Source: Nesterenkonia xinjiangensis (GTDB lineage Bacteria > Actinomycetota > Actinomycetes > Actinomycetales > Micrococcaceae). Taken from it: a stretch of DNA of 64,000 nt. Numbering within the stretch: the stretch's first letter is position 1; each line of letters starts with the position of its first letter. Below the pieces are notes generated by a model that worked only from the letters and a program-made list of their open reading frames with translations, made no database searches and was not told where the DNA came from. The stretch covers positions 2,232,001 to 2,296,000 of the forward strand of contig NZ_JACCFY010000001.1 in the NCBI RefSeq assembly GCF_013410745.1, given 5' to 3'. The position numbers and the translations under genes were made by a program. This document shows, one piece after another, positions 53,454-62,226 of this stretch.

Positions 53454-54104
53454 TCAGGCGCTCCAGCGCCGGGCGGCCTCGTCCATGTGGGCGAAGAAGG
53501 CCGCTCTGGCGCCGACCGGGTCTTCGGCGGCGATGGCCTCCACCAAGGGGGCGTGATGGTCGGCGTTCATGATGTCGACGGGGTCGCCCTGGCCGGGGGA
53601 GAACATGACCACGCGCATCCGGTCCTCCAGGCCGGCCCAGGTCTCCATGAGCGTGGCGTTGCCGGAGAGCTCGCAGAGGCGCTGGTGGAACGCCAGGTCG
53701 AGCTCCAGCCGCCGGAGGTAGTCGACGTCGTCCTCCTGGGCGGGCGGCAGGAGGGTGTGCAGCTCGGCGGCGACCGCGGCGGCGTCGCCGCGTGCGATGA
53801 TCTCCTCCACGGCCAGGGTCTCCAGAGCGGCGCGCACACGGAAGATCTCCCCGATCTCCCCGGGGCTCAGAGTGCGGACCCGGACCTTTCCGCGCGAGTC
53901 GCCGGTGACGAGTCCGGCCTGCTGGAGGGTCCGCAGCGCCTCCCGCACCGTGCCGCGGCTGACCCCGTAGCTCTCGGCCAGCTCAGTCTCGGCCAGGTGG
54001 TCGCCCGGCCGGAAGGTTCCGCTGAGGACGGCCTCGCGCAGCGACTCGAGCACCTGTTCGCGAAGGGTCATGCGGTTCAGCTTGGGCAGTCGCGGGTTCG
54101 GCAT
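53454..54104 (-). CDS. GntR-family regulator, FadR subfamily (FCD domain)
   Basis: The 216-residue protein has an N-terminal winged helix (TLREQVLESLREAVLSGTFR, then ELAESYGVSRGTVREALRTL) and a helical FCD domain with likely metal ligands in ELDLAFHQRLCELSGN, ADHHAPLVEAI and FFAHMDEAARRW. The ATG at 54104 (MPNPRLPKLNR) is chosen because TAGGCT ends seven bases upstream; the frame is open to 54230 only through the hairpin repeat. It probably represses the TRAP operon and itself through the shared operator. Confidence 0.88.
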   Translation of the reverse strand: MPNPRLPKLNRMTLREQVLESLREAVLSGTFRPGDHLAETELAESYGVSRGTVREALRTLQQAGLVTGDSRGKVRVRTLSPGEIGEIFRVRAALETLAVEEIIARGDAAAVAAELHTLLPPAQEDDVDYLRRLELDLAFHQRLCELSGNATLMETWAGLEDRMRVVMFSPGQGDPVDIMNADHHAPLVEAIAAEDPVGARAAFFAHMDEAARRWSA

Positions 54105-54126
54105 GGCGTCAAGCCTACCGGCATGT

Positions 54127-54139
54127 GTCGACAGTTGAC
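54127..54139. promoter_or_regulatory. GntR autoregulatory operator candidate
   Basis: GTCGACAGTTGAC is the reverse complement of a 12-of-13 match to the site at 53270-53282 before dctP. It starts 23 bp upstream of the GntR ATG, overlapping the promoter spacer, which fits autorepression. Confidence 0.6.
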
Positions 54140-54161
54140 GTGGTCCGGCGTCGTCCACCAC

Positions 54162-54231
54162 GATGCCTCCGCGTTTTGGGCCCTTATGCGGTCTTTGTGG
54201 CGCCCATAAGGGCCCAAAACGCGGAGCCAAC
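54162..54231. repeat. Palindromic hairpin repeat, copy B
   Basis: The 27-nt arms are 54162-54188 and 54205-54231. The inner 22 bp pair perfectly, the outer part with two mismatches, around a 16-nt loop. The arm reads CTCCGCGTTTTGGG then CCCTTATG; positions that differ from copy A differ in both arms, so pairing is kept. It lies between two divergent start codons, where a terminator role is unlikely. Confidence 0.95.
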
Positions 54232-54259
54232 GCGATCAGGGGCGAGTACAGTGCAGGGC

Positions 54260-55009
54260 ATGCACACTGCCGACTTCTACACCGGCCTGGTGGCCCAGAT
54301 GTATGCCCCGCTGAAGAGTGAGAGCTTCGACGCCGGCCCCTACGCCGAATTCATCCGCGTCCATGGGCAGCCCGCCCTGGAACTCGGATGCGGCGACGGG
54401 GAGCCGATGCTGGAACTGCTGCAGCAGGGACTCGACGTCGACGGCGTCGACTCCTCTCCGGACATGCTGGCCCGCTTCCGCACGGTCGCGGAGATCCAAG
54501 GACTGGCACCGCAGCTCCACGCGCAGCGCATGGAGGAGCTGGATCTTCAGCGGAGTTACCGGTCCGTCTTCCTCGCCGGGCCCACCATCCTGCTGCTGCC
54601 GGACGATGCCGCCGTCGTCGAGACGCTGCGCCGCATCAGGGAGCACCTCGCTCCTGAGGGAGCGGCGCTCGTCCCGCTCTGGATTCCCGAGCCCGCCGCG
54701 GGGGAGGACATCGGCCAGGTGCGGGAGACCGTCGACGACGACGGCGCCGTCCTGCGACTGACTCTGGTGAGCCAGGACCGTGACGAGCGGAGCCGCACCC
54801 AGCGGACCGTGCTGCGCTACGAGCGGCGCCGGGGCGACGTCGTCGACGTCGCGGAGCGTGAATGGCTGCTGCACTGGCACACGCGAGCCGGGTTCGCCGC
54901 ACTCGCCGAACGCGCCGGGTTGCATGCCGAGACACGGGCAGACGGGGGAGACGCCTCGAGCCTCGACTCTCCGGGCAGCAGCTGGTCAGTGCTGCTCAGA
55001 CGATGGTGA
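54260..55009 (+). CDS. Class I SAM-dependent methyltransferase
   Basis: The 249-residue protein has motif I ALELGCGDGEPMLELLQQG and post-I VDGVDSSPDMLARFR, the Rossmann-like SAM-binding fold, then a central FLAGPTILLLPDD. The substrate is unknown. The ATG at 54260 (MHTADFYTGLVAQMY) is preceded by TACAGT ending seven bases upstream and no Shine-Dalgarno site, again a leaderless pattern. The frame is open to 54125 through the hairpin repeat. Its 3' end overlaps the convergent SDR gene by 14 bp. Confidence 0.82.
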   Translation: MHTADFYTGLVAQMYAPLKSESFDAGPYAEFIRVHGQPALELGCGDGEPMLELLQQGLDVDGVDSSPDMLARFRTVAEIQGLAPQLHAQRMEELDLQRSYRSVFLAGPTILLLPDDAAVVETLRRIREHLAPEGAALVPLWIPEPAAGEDIGQVRETVDDDGAVLRLTLVSQDRDERSRTQRTVLRYERRRGDVVDVAEREWLLHWHTRAGFAALAERAGLHAETRADGGDASSLDSPGSSWSVLLRRW

Positions 55010-55775
55010 ACCCGCCGTCGATGCGCAGATCGGCACCGTTCACCATCGCCGCCTCCTGCGAGGACAGGTAGACGACGGCCGCGGCGATCTCCTCCGGCTC
55101 GGCGAACCGTCGGGTGGGGATCTCGGCCTGGTGCGCCTCACCGTGCGGGCCGTCCCAGGCCTGACGGCCCAATTCGGTCATCACCACGGTGGGGGAAATG
55201 GTGTTGGCGGTGACCCCGTGGGGACCCAGCTCGCGGGCCAGGGACGCCGTGAGCCCGAACAGCCCGGACTTCGAGGCCCCGTAGGCGGCGTGGTGCTCCA
55301 GCGCCACATGCGCCGCCTGGGAGGCGATGTTCACGATGCGCCCGTATCCGGCGGCCTTCATGTGCCGGCCCGCGGCCCGGCAGGCGAGGAAAGTGCCGGT
55401 GAGGTTCACCTGCAGCACCTTCTCCCAGGTCTCGACGGGCACCTGCTCCACCGGATCCAGCGCCACGATCCCGGCAGAGTTCACCAGGATGTCCACGGCC
55501 CCGTGGTCGGCGACGACGGCGGCAAGCGTCTCCTCCACTGCTTCGGCGTCGGTGACGTCCAGACGCCGCGTGTCCACGCCGTCGCCGTCGGGGTGCGCGG
55601 CGCGCAGCTGCTCGGCCGTGGCGGTGAGCCGGTCCGCGTCCAGATCAGCCAGCACGACCTTCGCGTGCTGCCGAGCGAAGCCGTGGGCGATCGCCTGGCC
55701 GAGGCCGGAGGCGCCGCCGGTCACCACGGCGACCCGGCCGGTGAGGTCGAACAGTGCGGCGCCGGCCGAGCTCAC
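54996..55775 (-). CDS. SDR of the GolD/DthD type, probable D-threitol (polyol) dehydrogenase
   Basis: The 259-residue SDR has cofactor loop [27 protein letters not shown] (NAD preference), [14 protein letters not shown], catalytic [20 protein letters not shown] with YxxxK, and the C-terminal [19 protein letters not shown]. That last segment and [14 protein letters not shown] resemble GolD/DthD polyol dehydrogenases. The GTG at 55775 overlaps the derI stop (GTGA). As last gene of the tetritol operon it would oxidise D-threitol to D-erythrulose, or another polyol. Confidence 0.8.
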   Translation of the reverse strand: MSSAGAALFDLTGRVAVVTGGASGLGQAIAHGFARQHAKVVLADLDADRLTATAEQLRAAHPDGDGVDTRRLDVTDAEAVEETLAAVVADHGAVDILVNSAGIVALDPVEQVPVETWEKVLQVNLTGTFLACRAAGRHMKAAGYGRIVNIASQAAHVALEHHAAYGASKSGLFGLTASLARELGPHGVTANTISPTVVMTELGRQAWDGPHGEAHQAEIPTRRFAEPEEIAAAVVYLSSQEAAMVNGADLRIDGGFTIV

Positions 55776-56245
55776 CCGCAGCTCCCGGTCTGCTCGTACC
55801 TGCTGATCGCGGCGACCTTCTCGGCAGAGGCGCTGGAGGTGTCGAACTCGTGGTCCAGCCACTCCTTCGCCAGCTTGCGGGCGAGCTCCTTGCCGACCAC
55901 GCGCTGACCCATGCACAGCACCTGGGCGTTGTTGGAGAGCACCGAGCGCTCCACGGAGAAGGGGTCGTGGGCGGTGACGGCGCGAATCCCGGGCACCTTG
56001 TTCGCGGAGATCGCCACACCGAGACCGGTGCCGCAGATCAGCAGGGCGCGGTCGGCCTTGCCGTCGGCGACCAGTTGGGCCGCGTCGACCGCGATATGCG
56101 GGTAGGGGGTGTGGCCGTCGGCGTCCACCCCGACGTCGACCACGGACTCCACGCGGTCATCCGCCTCGAAGTCGGCCTTCAGGGTCTCTTTGTAGTCGTA
56201 GCCGGCATCGTCGCAGCCGACCACCAGTCGCAGCTTCCTGCTCAT
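55772..56245 (-). CDS. derI: RpiB/LacAB-family isomerase, probable D-erythrulose-4-phosphate isomerase
   Basis: The 157-residue protein has the RpiB pattern: [57 protein letters not shown] and [16 protein letters not shown]. The motif GCDDAGY and the phosphate loop GTGLG match the DerI/EryI group more than true ribose-5-phosphate isomerase. It would convert D-erythrulose-4-phosphate to D-erythrose-4-phosphate. The ATG at 56245 is the family start; the long frame upstream to 57103 is antisense-like noise over the kinase 3' end. It lies 68 bp after the kinase and overlaps the SDR start. Confidence 0.85.
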   Translation of the reverse strand: MSRKLRLVVGCDDAGYDYKETLKADFEADDRVESVVDVGVDADGHTPYPHIAVDAAQLVADGKADRALLICGTGLGVAISANKVPGIRAVTAHDPFSVERSVLSNNAQVLCMGQRVVGKELARKLAKEWLDHEFDTSSASAEKVAAISRYEQTGSCG

Positions 56246-56313
56246 GGTCTGTCCTTTCCTCGGGTGTGTGGTCTGTGATGGGGCAGGGGAGATGTCATCC
56301 CTGCGCGGACGGT

Positions 56314-58020
56314 TCAGCGCAGGTGCTCTCCCAGGCGGTGCAGGATCATCGCCATGGAGACGGCCCCGGCGTCCGGAGTGCCCAGGCTCTTCTCCGCCAG
56401 CGGCCGGGCACGGCCGACCGCCGGGCGCAGGTCCCGGGTGGTCTCGGCGGCCCGGGTGGCTTCGGCGCTGGCCTCGGACCAGGCGGTGGCCAGCGGATCG
56501 CCGGCGACGACGGCGACCTCGAGAGTTTCGACGAAGGGCACCAGCGAGTCCAGCAGGGTCTTGTCGCCGACTCGGGCGCGGCCCAGCTGCTGCATGGACT
56601 CCTGGAAGGCGCGCACCGCCGCGGCGGCATCCTGCGCCGAGTAGGAGTCGGCGTCGTCGTCGAGCGTGGCCGCAGCGGCCTCCAGGGCCGCGCCCCACAG
56701 CACCCCGGAGGTGCCGCCGGCGTCGTCGGCCCAGGCCCGTCCGCCTGCGCGGATCACCTGGGACGCGCCGGCATGTGGGGGAACCTGCTCCACGGCGGCC
56801 AGGGCGGCGAGGATGCCGCGCAGCATCCCTCGGCCGTGGTCGCCGTCCCCGGCGACGGCGTCGATGCGGCCCAGCTCCTCGGACTTCTCCTCCAGCAGCA
56901 CGGCCAGGTCGGCGGCCGCGGTGCGCACGCGGGCGGCCAGGTCCTGCCCTGTCTCGCCGGCCACGGGGATCTCGGCCTGCGGCGCCTGGGGGGTGACGCT
57001 CGTGCGGGCGCCGGTGCCGGCCGGCAGCGCGGAGGCCACCCGCTTGAAGGCAGGGGTGTAGGCATCGGCGGTCCACCAGCGCTCCAGGTCCTCGTCCAGC
57101 CACATCAGGGTCAGCGAGCAGCCGCCCATGTCCAGGCTGGTGACCAGTTCGCCGATCTCGGGCTGGACCACCTCGTAGCCGCGGTCGCGCAGCAGCGCGG
57201 CCACGGTGCCCCAGACCAGGAACAGCTCCTCGTACTTGGTGGTGCCCAGGCCGTTGAGCACAGCCGCGACGCGCGTCCCTGCGCCGGCAGGCGCCTCCGC
57301 CACCACGCGTTCCACGAACAGGGCGGCGAGCTCCTCGGCGCGCAGCATCGGCACGTCCTTGATGCCGGGCTCGCCGTGGATGCCCAGTCCCAGGCCCAGG
57401 TGGCCTTCGGGGACCTGGAACAGCGGTTCCTCGGCCCCGGGCATGGTGCAGCCGGAGAAGGCGACACCCAGGGTGCGGGTCATCGTATTCGCGTGGTTCC
57501 CGGCGGCCTCGACGGCGTCGATGTCCAGACCCTCGGCGGCGGCGGCGCCCAGCACCTTGAACACGGTGAGGTCACCGGCGATGCCGCGGCGCTTCTCCGG
57601 CTCCTCGGCGGAGGCGATGTCATCGGTGACCACCACGACGCGGGCGTCGATGCCCTCGGCGGCCAGGCGCTGGGTGGCCAGGCCGAAGTTCATGGTGTCC
57701 CCGGCGTAGTTGCCGAAGGTGAAGATCACGCCCCGGCCGTTGTCCGCGGCGCGGCCCACGGAGCAGGCGCGGCTGGCCGAGGGGGAGGTGAAGATGTTGC
57801 CGATCACGGCGCCGTGGGCCAGCCCGGGGCCCACCAGGCCGGAGAAGGCCGGGTAGTGTCCGGATCCTCCGCCGACGACGACGGCGACCTCGGGGCTGGG
57901 CTGCGGCGCGGTGGAGACCACTCCGCCGTCGACACCGTGCAGGCGGTCGGAGAAGGCGTCGAGGAAGCCGGCGAGCTGATCCTCCATGAAGCTGGCCGGG
58001 TCATTGAACAGAGTGGTCAC
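56314..58020 (-). CDS. Dihydroxyacetone-kinase family protein, probable erythrulose kinase (LerK/DerK)
   Basis: The 568-residue protein joins DhaK and DhaL domains. DhaK (about 1-330) has [32 protein letters not shown] and the substrate-binding His in [11 protein letters not shown]. DhaL (about 370-568) has [17 protein letters not shown] with the ATP-magnesium aspartates and [15 protein letters not shown]. In Mycolicibacterium this fused form phosphorylates L- or D-erythrulose. It sits between the erythritol/threitol dehydrogenase/MFS pair and derI, which fits that role. Dihydroxyacetone cannot be excluded as substrate. Confidence 0.83.
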   Translation of the reverse strand: MTTLFNDPASFMEDQLAGFLDAFSDRLHGVDGGVVSTAPQPSPEVAVVVGGGSGHYPAFSGLVGPGLAHGAVIGNIFTSPSASRACSVGRAADNGRGVIFTFGNYAGDTMNFGLATQRLAAEGIDARVVVVTDDIASAEEPEKRRGIAGDLTVFKVLGAAAAEGLDIDAVEAAGNHANTMTRTLGVAFSGCTMPGAEEPLFQVPEGHLGLGLGIHGEPGIKDVPMLRAEELAALFVERVVAEAPAGAGTRVAAVLNGLGTTKYEELFLVWGTVAALLRDRGYEVVQPEIGELVTSLDMGGCSLTLMWLDEDLERWWTADAYTPAFKRVASALPAGTGARTSVTPQAPQAEIPVAGETGQDLAARVRTAAADLAVLLEEKSEELGRIDAVAGDGDHGRGMLRGILAALAAVEQVPPHAGASQVIRAGGRAWADDAGGTSGVLWGAALEAAAATLDDDADSYSAQDAAAAVRAFQESMQQLGRARVGDKTLLDSLVPFVETLEVAVVAGDPLATAWSEASAEATRAAETTRDLRPAVGRARPLAEKSLGTPDAGAVSMAMILHRLGEHLR

Positions 58021-58113
58021 GGCGGGGGTCTCCTTGGGCGGGACGGCGGATGGGTGCGTGGGAAGGGCGACGACGGCGGGCCGGCCGGTGTGGCCGGAGC
58101 CGCCGTCGTGCGG

Positions 58114-59613
58114 TCATCGTGTCGAGGCGGTGCGGGGGTCGGTCTGGGCAGGTGAGTCGTCCTGCGGGTCCACCGGCAGAGGCTGCGCGGGGTCGACCGC
58201 CTCCTCGGTCAGCGGCACCTGCCGGCGGCCGAAGAGCTTCCCGTGCTTCTCCTTGATCTCGTCCTGGGGGACCTTCAGATGGCGGATCATGACGAAGGCG
58301 CAGGCATAGAGGGCGACGAAGATCCACACCACCAGCGAGTTGCGGGCGAAGTCGCTCATCCCGATCCAGCTGGCGACGTTGAACACGATCGCCACCACGG
58401 CGGAGCCGACGAAGATCGCACCCCCTGCGGCGGTGGTGTACATCGCCATGGCGGCCCCCCGATGGTCGGGGGCCAGGGCCGGCATGATGGCGCCCATCGG
58501 GACGAATCCGGCCAGCAGGCAGCCGAAGATGCAGCCGGCGACCACCGAGAGGACGTAGCCCCAGGTGGATCCGGGCGGCACCATGTGGGGGACGTACCAC
58601 CACAGCAGCAGTCCGACGGCGGACCCGGTGATGCCGAACCACTTCACGGTCCGGCGCCAGCCCCAGCGATCCCCGATGGCGCCGAAGACGGCGTTGACCA
58701 GGATGTTGGTCGCGTAGACGGCCACGGTCATCGCCAGCCAGCGCGACTGGCCCCAGCCCAGGGTCGTGGAGATCACCACGGGCAGCATGATGAACATGCC
58801 GAACTGCGGGGCGGTGTTGATCAGGCGGATCATGAAGCCCATCGCGACCCTGCGGTTGGTGAAGGTCAGCCGGATCCCGGCGGTGAGCACCTGGGAGGCG
58901 GACTCGCCGGCCGGAGCCAAACGGTGCCGGCCGCGCTCGTCGCGGATCCCGAAGTGGGCCAGCAGGAACCCGAGCGCGACCAGTCCGCCGGCCAGCCACA
59001 TGGCGCCGGTCTCGCCGACGCCGCCCTCTCCGCCGCCGCCGAAGGCCGGGATCGCTCCGAGGGCGACCAGCGAACCCAGCGTGGGGAGGCCGCCGGTGTA
59101 CATCACGTAGAACCAGCCGATCGCCGTGGAGTTCCTCTCCGGCGGGGCGGTGATGTTGACCCAGACGATGAAGGCGAAGGCGAACATCGGGAATCCGAAG
59201 CCGCGCAGGAAGTAGGTGATCGCGGCCAGCTCCAGACTGCCGGCGGCCAGGGAGACCAGGAACAGCACCTGGAAGACCACGAAGATCACCGCACCGGCGG
59301 CCATGATCCGACGGGGTCCGAAGAGGTCGGAGAGGGATCCGCCGAGGTAGGAGGCGATGAGCACCGAGACGGAATGACCGGTGATGATGGCTGAGACGGT
59401 GGCCTCGGGGGAGCCGAGCACCTCCACCATGTGCGGGGTGAGGATGTTGGACTCCACTCCGACACCGGTCATGACCAGCAGCAGGCCGAAGAAGCCGAAG
59501 CGCAGCACGTGGGGCATGCCCAGCCGGTCCAGCCGGGACTCGTCGGGGTGGCCCGCGGGCAGCGGTCCGGCGCTCGTCGTGCCGGAGGTGCGGGACGTCG
59601 TCGAGGTGCTCAT
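58114..59613 (-). CDS. MFS transporter, probable tetritol carrier
   Basis: The 499-residue protein has 12 membrane segments of the major facilitator superfamily. Seen are FGFFGLLLVMTGVGVESNIL, SVLIASYLGGSLSDLFGPRR (loop 2-3 GxxSDxxGxRR), FLRGFGFPMFAFAFIVWVN and GAIGDRWGWRRTVKWFG. Both termini are polar. It lies between eltD (ATGA overlap) and the erythrulose kinase, so it probably imports erythritol or threitol. It is related to sugar-alcohol carriers of the RbtT/DalT type rather than drug exporters, though this rests mainly on context. Confidence 0.85.
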   Translation of the reverse strand: MSTSTTSRTSGTTSAGPLPAGHPDESRLDRLGMPHVLRFGFFGLLLVMTGVGVESNILTPHMVEVLGSPEATVSAIITGHSVSVLIASYLGGSLSDLFGPRRIMAAGAVIFVVFQVLFLVSLAAGSLELAAITYFLRGFGFPMFAFAFIVWVNITAPPERNSTAIGWFYVMYTGGLPTLGSLVALGAIPAFGGGGEGGVGETGAMWLAGGLVALGFLLAHFGIRDERGRHRLAPAGESASQVLTAGIRLTFTNRRVAMGFMIRLINTAPQFGMFIMLPVVISTTLGWGQSRWLAMTVAVYATNILVNAVFGAIGDRWGWRRTVKWFGITGSAVGLLLWWYVPHMVPPGSTWGYVLSVVAGCIFGCLLAGFVPMGAIMPALAPDHRGAAMAMYTTAAGGAIFVGSAVVAIVFNVASWIGMSDFARNSLVVWIFVALYACAFVMIRHLKVPQDEIKEKHGKLFGRRQVPLTEEAVDPAQPLPVDPQDDSPAQTDPRTASTR

Positions 59614-60800
59614 GCCTCACCGTCCTGGAGGTTGTTCGCCGTGCCGGCAGGGACCGGGCCGTTGGGCAGGATCGAGACCTTCACCGACTGGCCGGAGGAG
59701 TCGGCGACCATGTTCAGGGCGTCCTGGAAACGCTCCAGCGGGTACTGGTGGGTGCAGATGCGCTCCATGGGAAGCTTGTCGTCCTCGATCAGCTTGATCG
59801 CCGCGGGCCAGCAGTGCGGGCCGAGGTGAGCTCCGAGGACGTCGAGCTCCTTGTCGTCGGAGATGATCGACCAATCCACGGAGGCCTTGTCCTTGAACAC
59901 GGAGTACTCCACGAAGCGGCCCAGCTTGCGCAGCAGGTTCAGGCCCTGGCCGACGGCGGAGGGGTGGCCGGTGGCCTCGATGTAGACGTCGGCGCCGTAG
60001 CCGCCGGTCAGCTCCTTGACCTTCGCGACGGCGTCCTCCTCGGCGATGTTGATGGTGACGTCGGCTCCGCAGGCTCTGGCCAGCTCGAGCTTCTCCTCGA
60101 CCATGTCCAGGGCGATGATGCGCAGCGGGTTCTTCTGCCGCGCCCCGGCGATGGCGGAGAGGCCGATGGGTCCTGCGCCGGCGATCACCACGGTGTCCTC
60201 GAACTGGATGCCGCCGCGCTCCACGGCGTGCATGGCGCAGGAGAGCGGCTCAGAGAAGGCCGCGAACTGGCCCGGCAGGTCGGTGGAGACCGGGTGGGTC
60301 AGCGCCTGCACGGGGATCAGCACGTACTCGGCCATGGCCCCGTCGAAGCCCTTGAAGCCGAACATGTCATGGGGCTCGCACATCCAGTAGATGCCGCGGC
60401 CGCAGTAGAAGCAGTCGCCGCACGGGACGATCTGCTCGCAGGCCAGGCGGTCGCCGAAGGCCACGCTGCGGGACTCCAGCGCGCCGTCTCCGGCGGCGAC
60501 GACGGTGCCGACGAACTCGTGCCCGGGGATGCGGTCCGTCTCGGCCCAGGCGTCCTTGTGCTCGCCGCCCCAGAACTTCTCGGCGCCGTGGTAGCACTTC
60601 AGGTCCGAGGCGCAGACGCCGACGGCGTCGGTGCGCAGCAGCAGCTCGCCCGGCCCGGGAGTGGGCACGGGGCGCTGCTCGAGCCGATAGTCCTCCGGGC
60701 CGTGGACGACGACGGCACGCATGGTGCCGGGGATCTCGACGCCGGGTGCCGTCGTGGTGACGGGGGAGAGGCTGGGGGCGGGGGTGGAGGTGGTGGTCAT
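59610..60800 (-). CDS. eltD: Erythritol/L-threitol dehydrogenase, zinc-dependent MDR family
   Basis: The 396-residue medium-chain dehydrogenase has catalytic zinc ligands in VGVCASDLKCYHG and IPGHEFVG, structural-zinc cysteines in CEQIVPCGDCFYCGRGIYWM followed by C, and the Rossmann motif GAGPIGLSAIAGA. The stretches GAEKFWGGEHKDAW and MCEPHDMFGFKGFDGAMAEY resemble the EltD subgroup. It oxidises erythritol or L-threitol to L-erythrulose with NAD. The ATG at 60800 has AGGAAC upstream; the frame is open to 60992. It is the first gene of the tetritol operon. Confidence 0.85.
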   Translation of the reverse strand: MTTTSTPAPSLSPVTTTAPGVEIPGTMRAVVVHGPEDYRLEQRPVPTPGPGELLLRTDAVGVCASDLKCYHGAEKFWGGEHKDAWAETDRIPGHEFVGTVVAAGDGALESRSVAFGDRLACEQIVPCGDCFYCGRGIYWMCEPHDMFGFKGFDGAMAEYVLIPVQALTHPVSTDLPGQFAAFSEPLSCAMHAVERGGIQFEDTVVIAGAGPIGLSAIAGARQKNPLRIIALDMVEEKLELARACGADVTINIAEEDAVAKVKELTGGYGADVYIEATGHPSAVGQGLNLLRKLGRFVEYSVFKDKASVDWSIISDDKELDVLGAHLGPHCWPAAIKLIEDDKLPMERICTHQYPLERFQDALNMVADSSGQSVKVSILPNGPVPAGTANNLQDGEA

Positions 60801-61123
60801 GGTGAGTGTTCCTCGCTGGTGGGCGGATGCGTCATCGCGGCCGGCCGGCGTCGTCCTCGGGCGGGGCGGCGGGCCGGAGGTGTCCGGCGGGCCGGTGGGC
60901 GAGCCCTGGGGCGGCGTCTCCGGTGAGCGGAGCGTCACGTGGGGTAGGTCACGTGAGACCATAGTAACGGGGTCGGAACAAACGTCAAGCACATATGTTC
61001 ACGCATACAGGGGTGACGGCCGATACTCTGGTGAGAGTCACATCGACCGGCGAAGATCCGCGATCCACCAGGGATCGGAGGCCTGAGGTCGACACCTGCC
61101 GGACCGAGCTGGAAGGCGCATCA
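60801..61123. promoter_or_regulatory. Divergent control region between eltD and the SorC-type regulator
   Basis: These 323 bp hold no gene. An inverted repeat GAACA (60976-60980) and TGTTC (60996-61000) lies in a locally AT-rich segment and is a candidate SorC-family operator. TCACGTG occurs twice (about 60935 and 60950), the second as the full palindrome TCACGTGA. On the reverse strand TTGACG (60983-60988) and TATGGT (60958-60963) could be promoter hexamers for eltD, but the 19-bp spacing is long. Confidence 0.45.
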
Positions 61124-62101
61124 GTGGACCGAGACCACACCCCGGCGCCGCCGGGAGGCGATCAGGAGTCCGGGCTCGACGAGCTCGATCGGCTCTACCG
61201 CGCCGCCCAGATGTACTACGAGCAGGGCGCGACGCAGGCCCAGGTCGCCGAACAGCTGCAGGTCTCCCGTCCCTCCATCAGCCGACTGCTCGGTGAGGCC
61301 CGTCGACTGGGCATCGTGGAGATCCGTGTCCACCGGCCCACCGCCGTCGGCTCCGACGACCTCCGCCGCACCCTGCAGGAGCTGCTCGGCCTCCATGAGG
61401 TGCATCTCGCCCCCGGCGATCAGTCCCACCGGCTCGGACCCGGACTGGGCCCGGCGACCCGCCATGCGCTGGCCGACACCCCGCTCAGCGCCGGCGACGT
61501 CATGCTCATCTCCTCCGGAGCGACCACCTACGCGCTGGCCCAGCAGCGCCTCGGCGACTTCAGCGGCGTCGTGGTCGCGCCCACTGTGGGCGGTCAGGCC
61601 GAGCCTGACGCCTGGCACCAGACCAACGAGGTCGTCCGTGCCTTCACCGTCACCTCCGGGGGCTACCCGCACTACCTCTTCGCCCCCTCCATGCCCTCCC
61701 CGGCGCTCCTCGAGGCGCTTCAGGACGACCCCGGCTACCGGCAGATCGTCGACGACTGGCGCTCCGCCAAGGTGGCGCTGGTCGGGGTGGGCGCCCCCGC
61801 CTCGACCCGGGCCTCGATCGCCCGGTCCGTGCCGCGGGATCACCCCTCCCTGGTCCGGTCGGTGGGGGACGTCTGCCTGGCCTTCTACGACGACGACGGC
61901 CAGGAGGTCACCTTCCCCGGAGGCGAGCGGATGGTCCGCATCCCCGGAGACACCCTCAAGGGCGTGCCCACCCGGATCGCCGCGGCGGCGGGAGCGCAGA
62001 AGGTGCCCAGCATCATCGCCGGAGCCCGGGCCGGCTGGTTCAACATCCTGGTGACCGATGAGGCCACCGCCCGGGCGGTCGCCCGCGCGCTGAAGCGCTG
62101 A
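61124..62101 (+). CDS. SorC/DeoR-type sugar-binding transcriptional regulator
   Basis: The 325-residue protein has an N-terminal HTH (AAQMYYEQGATQAQVAEQLQ, SRPSISRLLGEARRLGIVEI) and a SorC sugar-phosphate-binding domain (GDVMLISSGATTYALAQQRL, VVAPTVGGQAEPDAWHQTNE, VALVGVGAPASTRASIA, GVPTRIAAAAG). The GTG at 61124 follows GGAAGG by eight bases; the frame is open to 60995 without similarity. It diverges from eltD and is the likely controller of tetritol catabolism, with a tetrulose phosphate as probable effector. EryD of Brucella is a known SorC-type erythritol regulator. Confidence 0.88.
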   Translation: MDRDHTPAPPGGDQESGLDELDRLYRAAQMYYEQGATQAQVAEQLQVSRPSISRLLGEARRLGIVEIRVHRPTAVGSDDLRRTLQELLGLHEVHLAPGDQSHRLGPGLGPATRHALADTPLSAGDVMLISSGATTYALAQQRLGDFSGVVVAPTVGGQAEPDAWHQTNEVVRAFTVTSGGYPHYLFAPSMPSPALLEALQDDPGYRQIVDDWRSAKVALVGVGAPASTRASIARSVPRDHPSLVRSVGDVCLAFYDDDGQEVTFPGGERMVRIPGDTLKGVPTRIAAAAGAQKVPSIIAGARAGWFNILVTDEATARAVARALKR

Positions 62102-62118
62102 GGAGCTGCCTCTCCTCT

Positions 62119-62188
62119 GTTGCCTCTGCGGTTTGCGCCCTTATGGGGCCGATCCGCGCGTCATAAGGGCGCAAACTGCAGAGGCAAC
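62119..62188. repeat. Palindromic hairpin repeat, copy C
   Basis: The 27-nt arms are 62119-62145 and 62162-62188, with one G/A difference that still allows a G-U pair on one strand, around a 16-nt loop. The arm starts GTTGCCTCTGCGGTTTG and ends GCCCTTATG. Compared with copies A and B, changes appear in both arms together. It lies between two genes transcribed rightwards. Confidence 0.95.
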
Positions 62189-62226
62189 GGGCGGGGCGTC
62201 CCGAGACGGGGATCTAGCATGGGCGC

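Noticed and set aside
46502-56245. Sulfoquinovose transketolase (sulfo-TK) pathway, suggested by split transketolase plus RpiB-like isomerase
   Set aside because: There is no sulfoquinovosidase, sulfofructose isomerase or sulfoacetaldehyde enzyme. The RpiB gene lies in a separate operon with EltD and a DhaK-type kinase, which fits tetritols better.
56246-57103. Long N-terminal extension of the RpiB-like gene into the kinase 3' part
   Set aside because: The extension is Arg/Gly-rich without similarity, and the RpiB family starts at the ATG at 56245.
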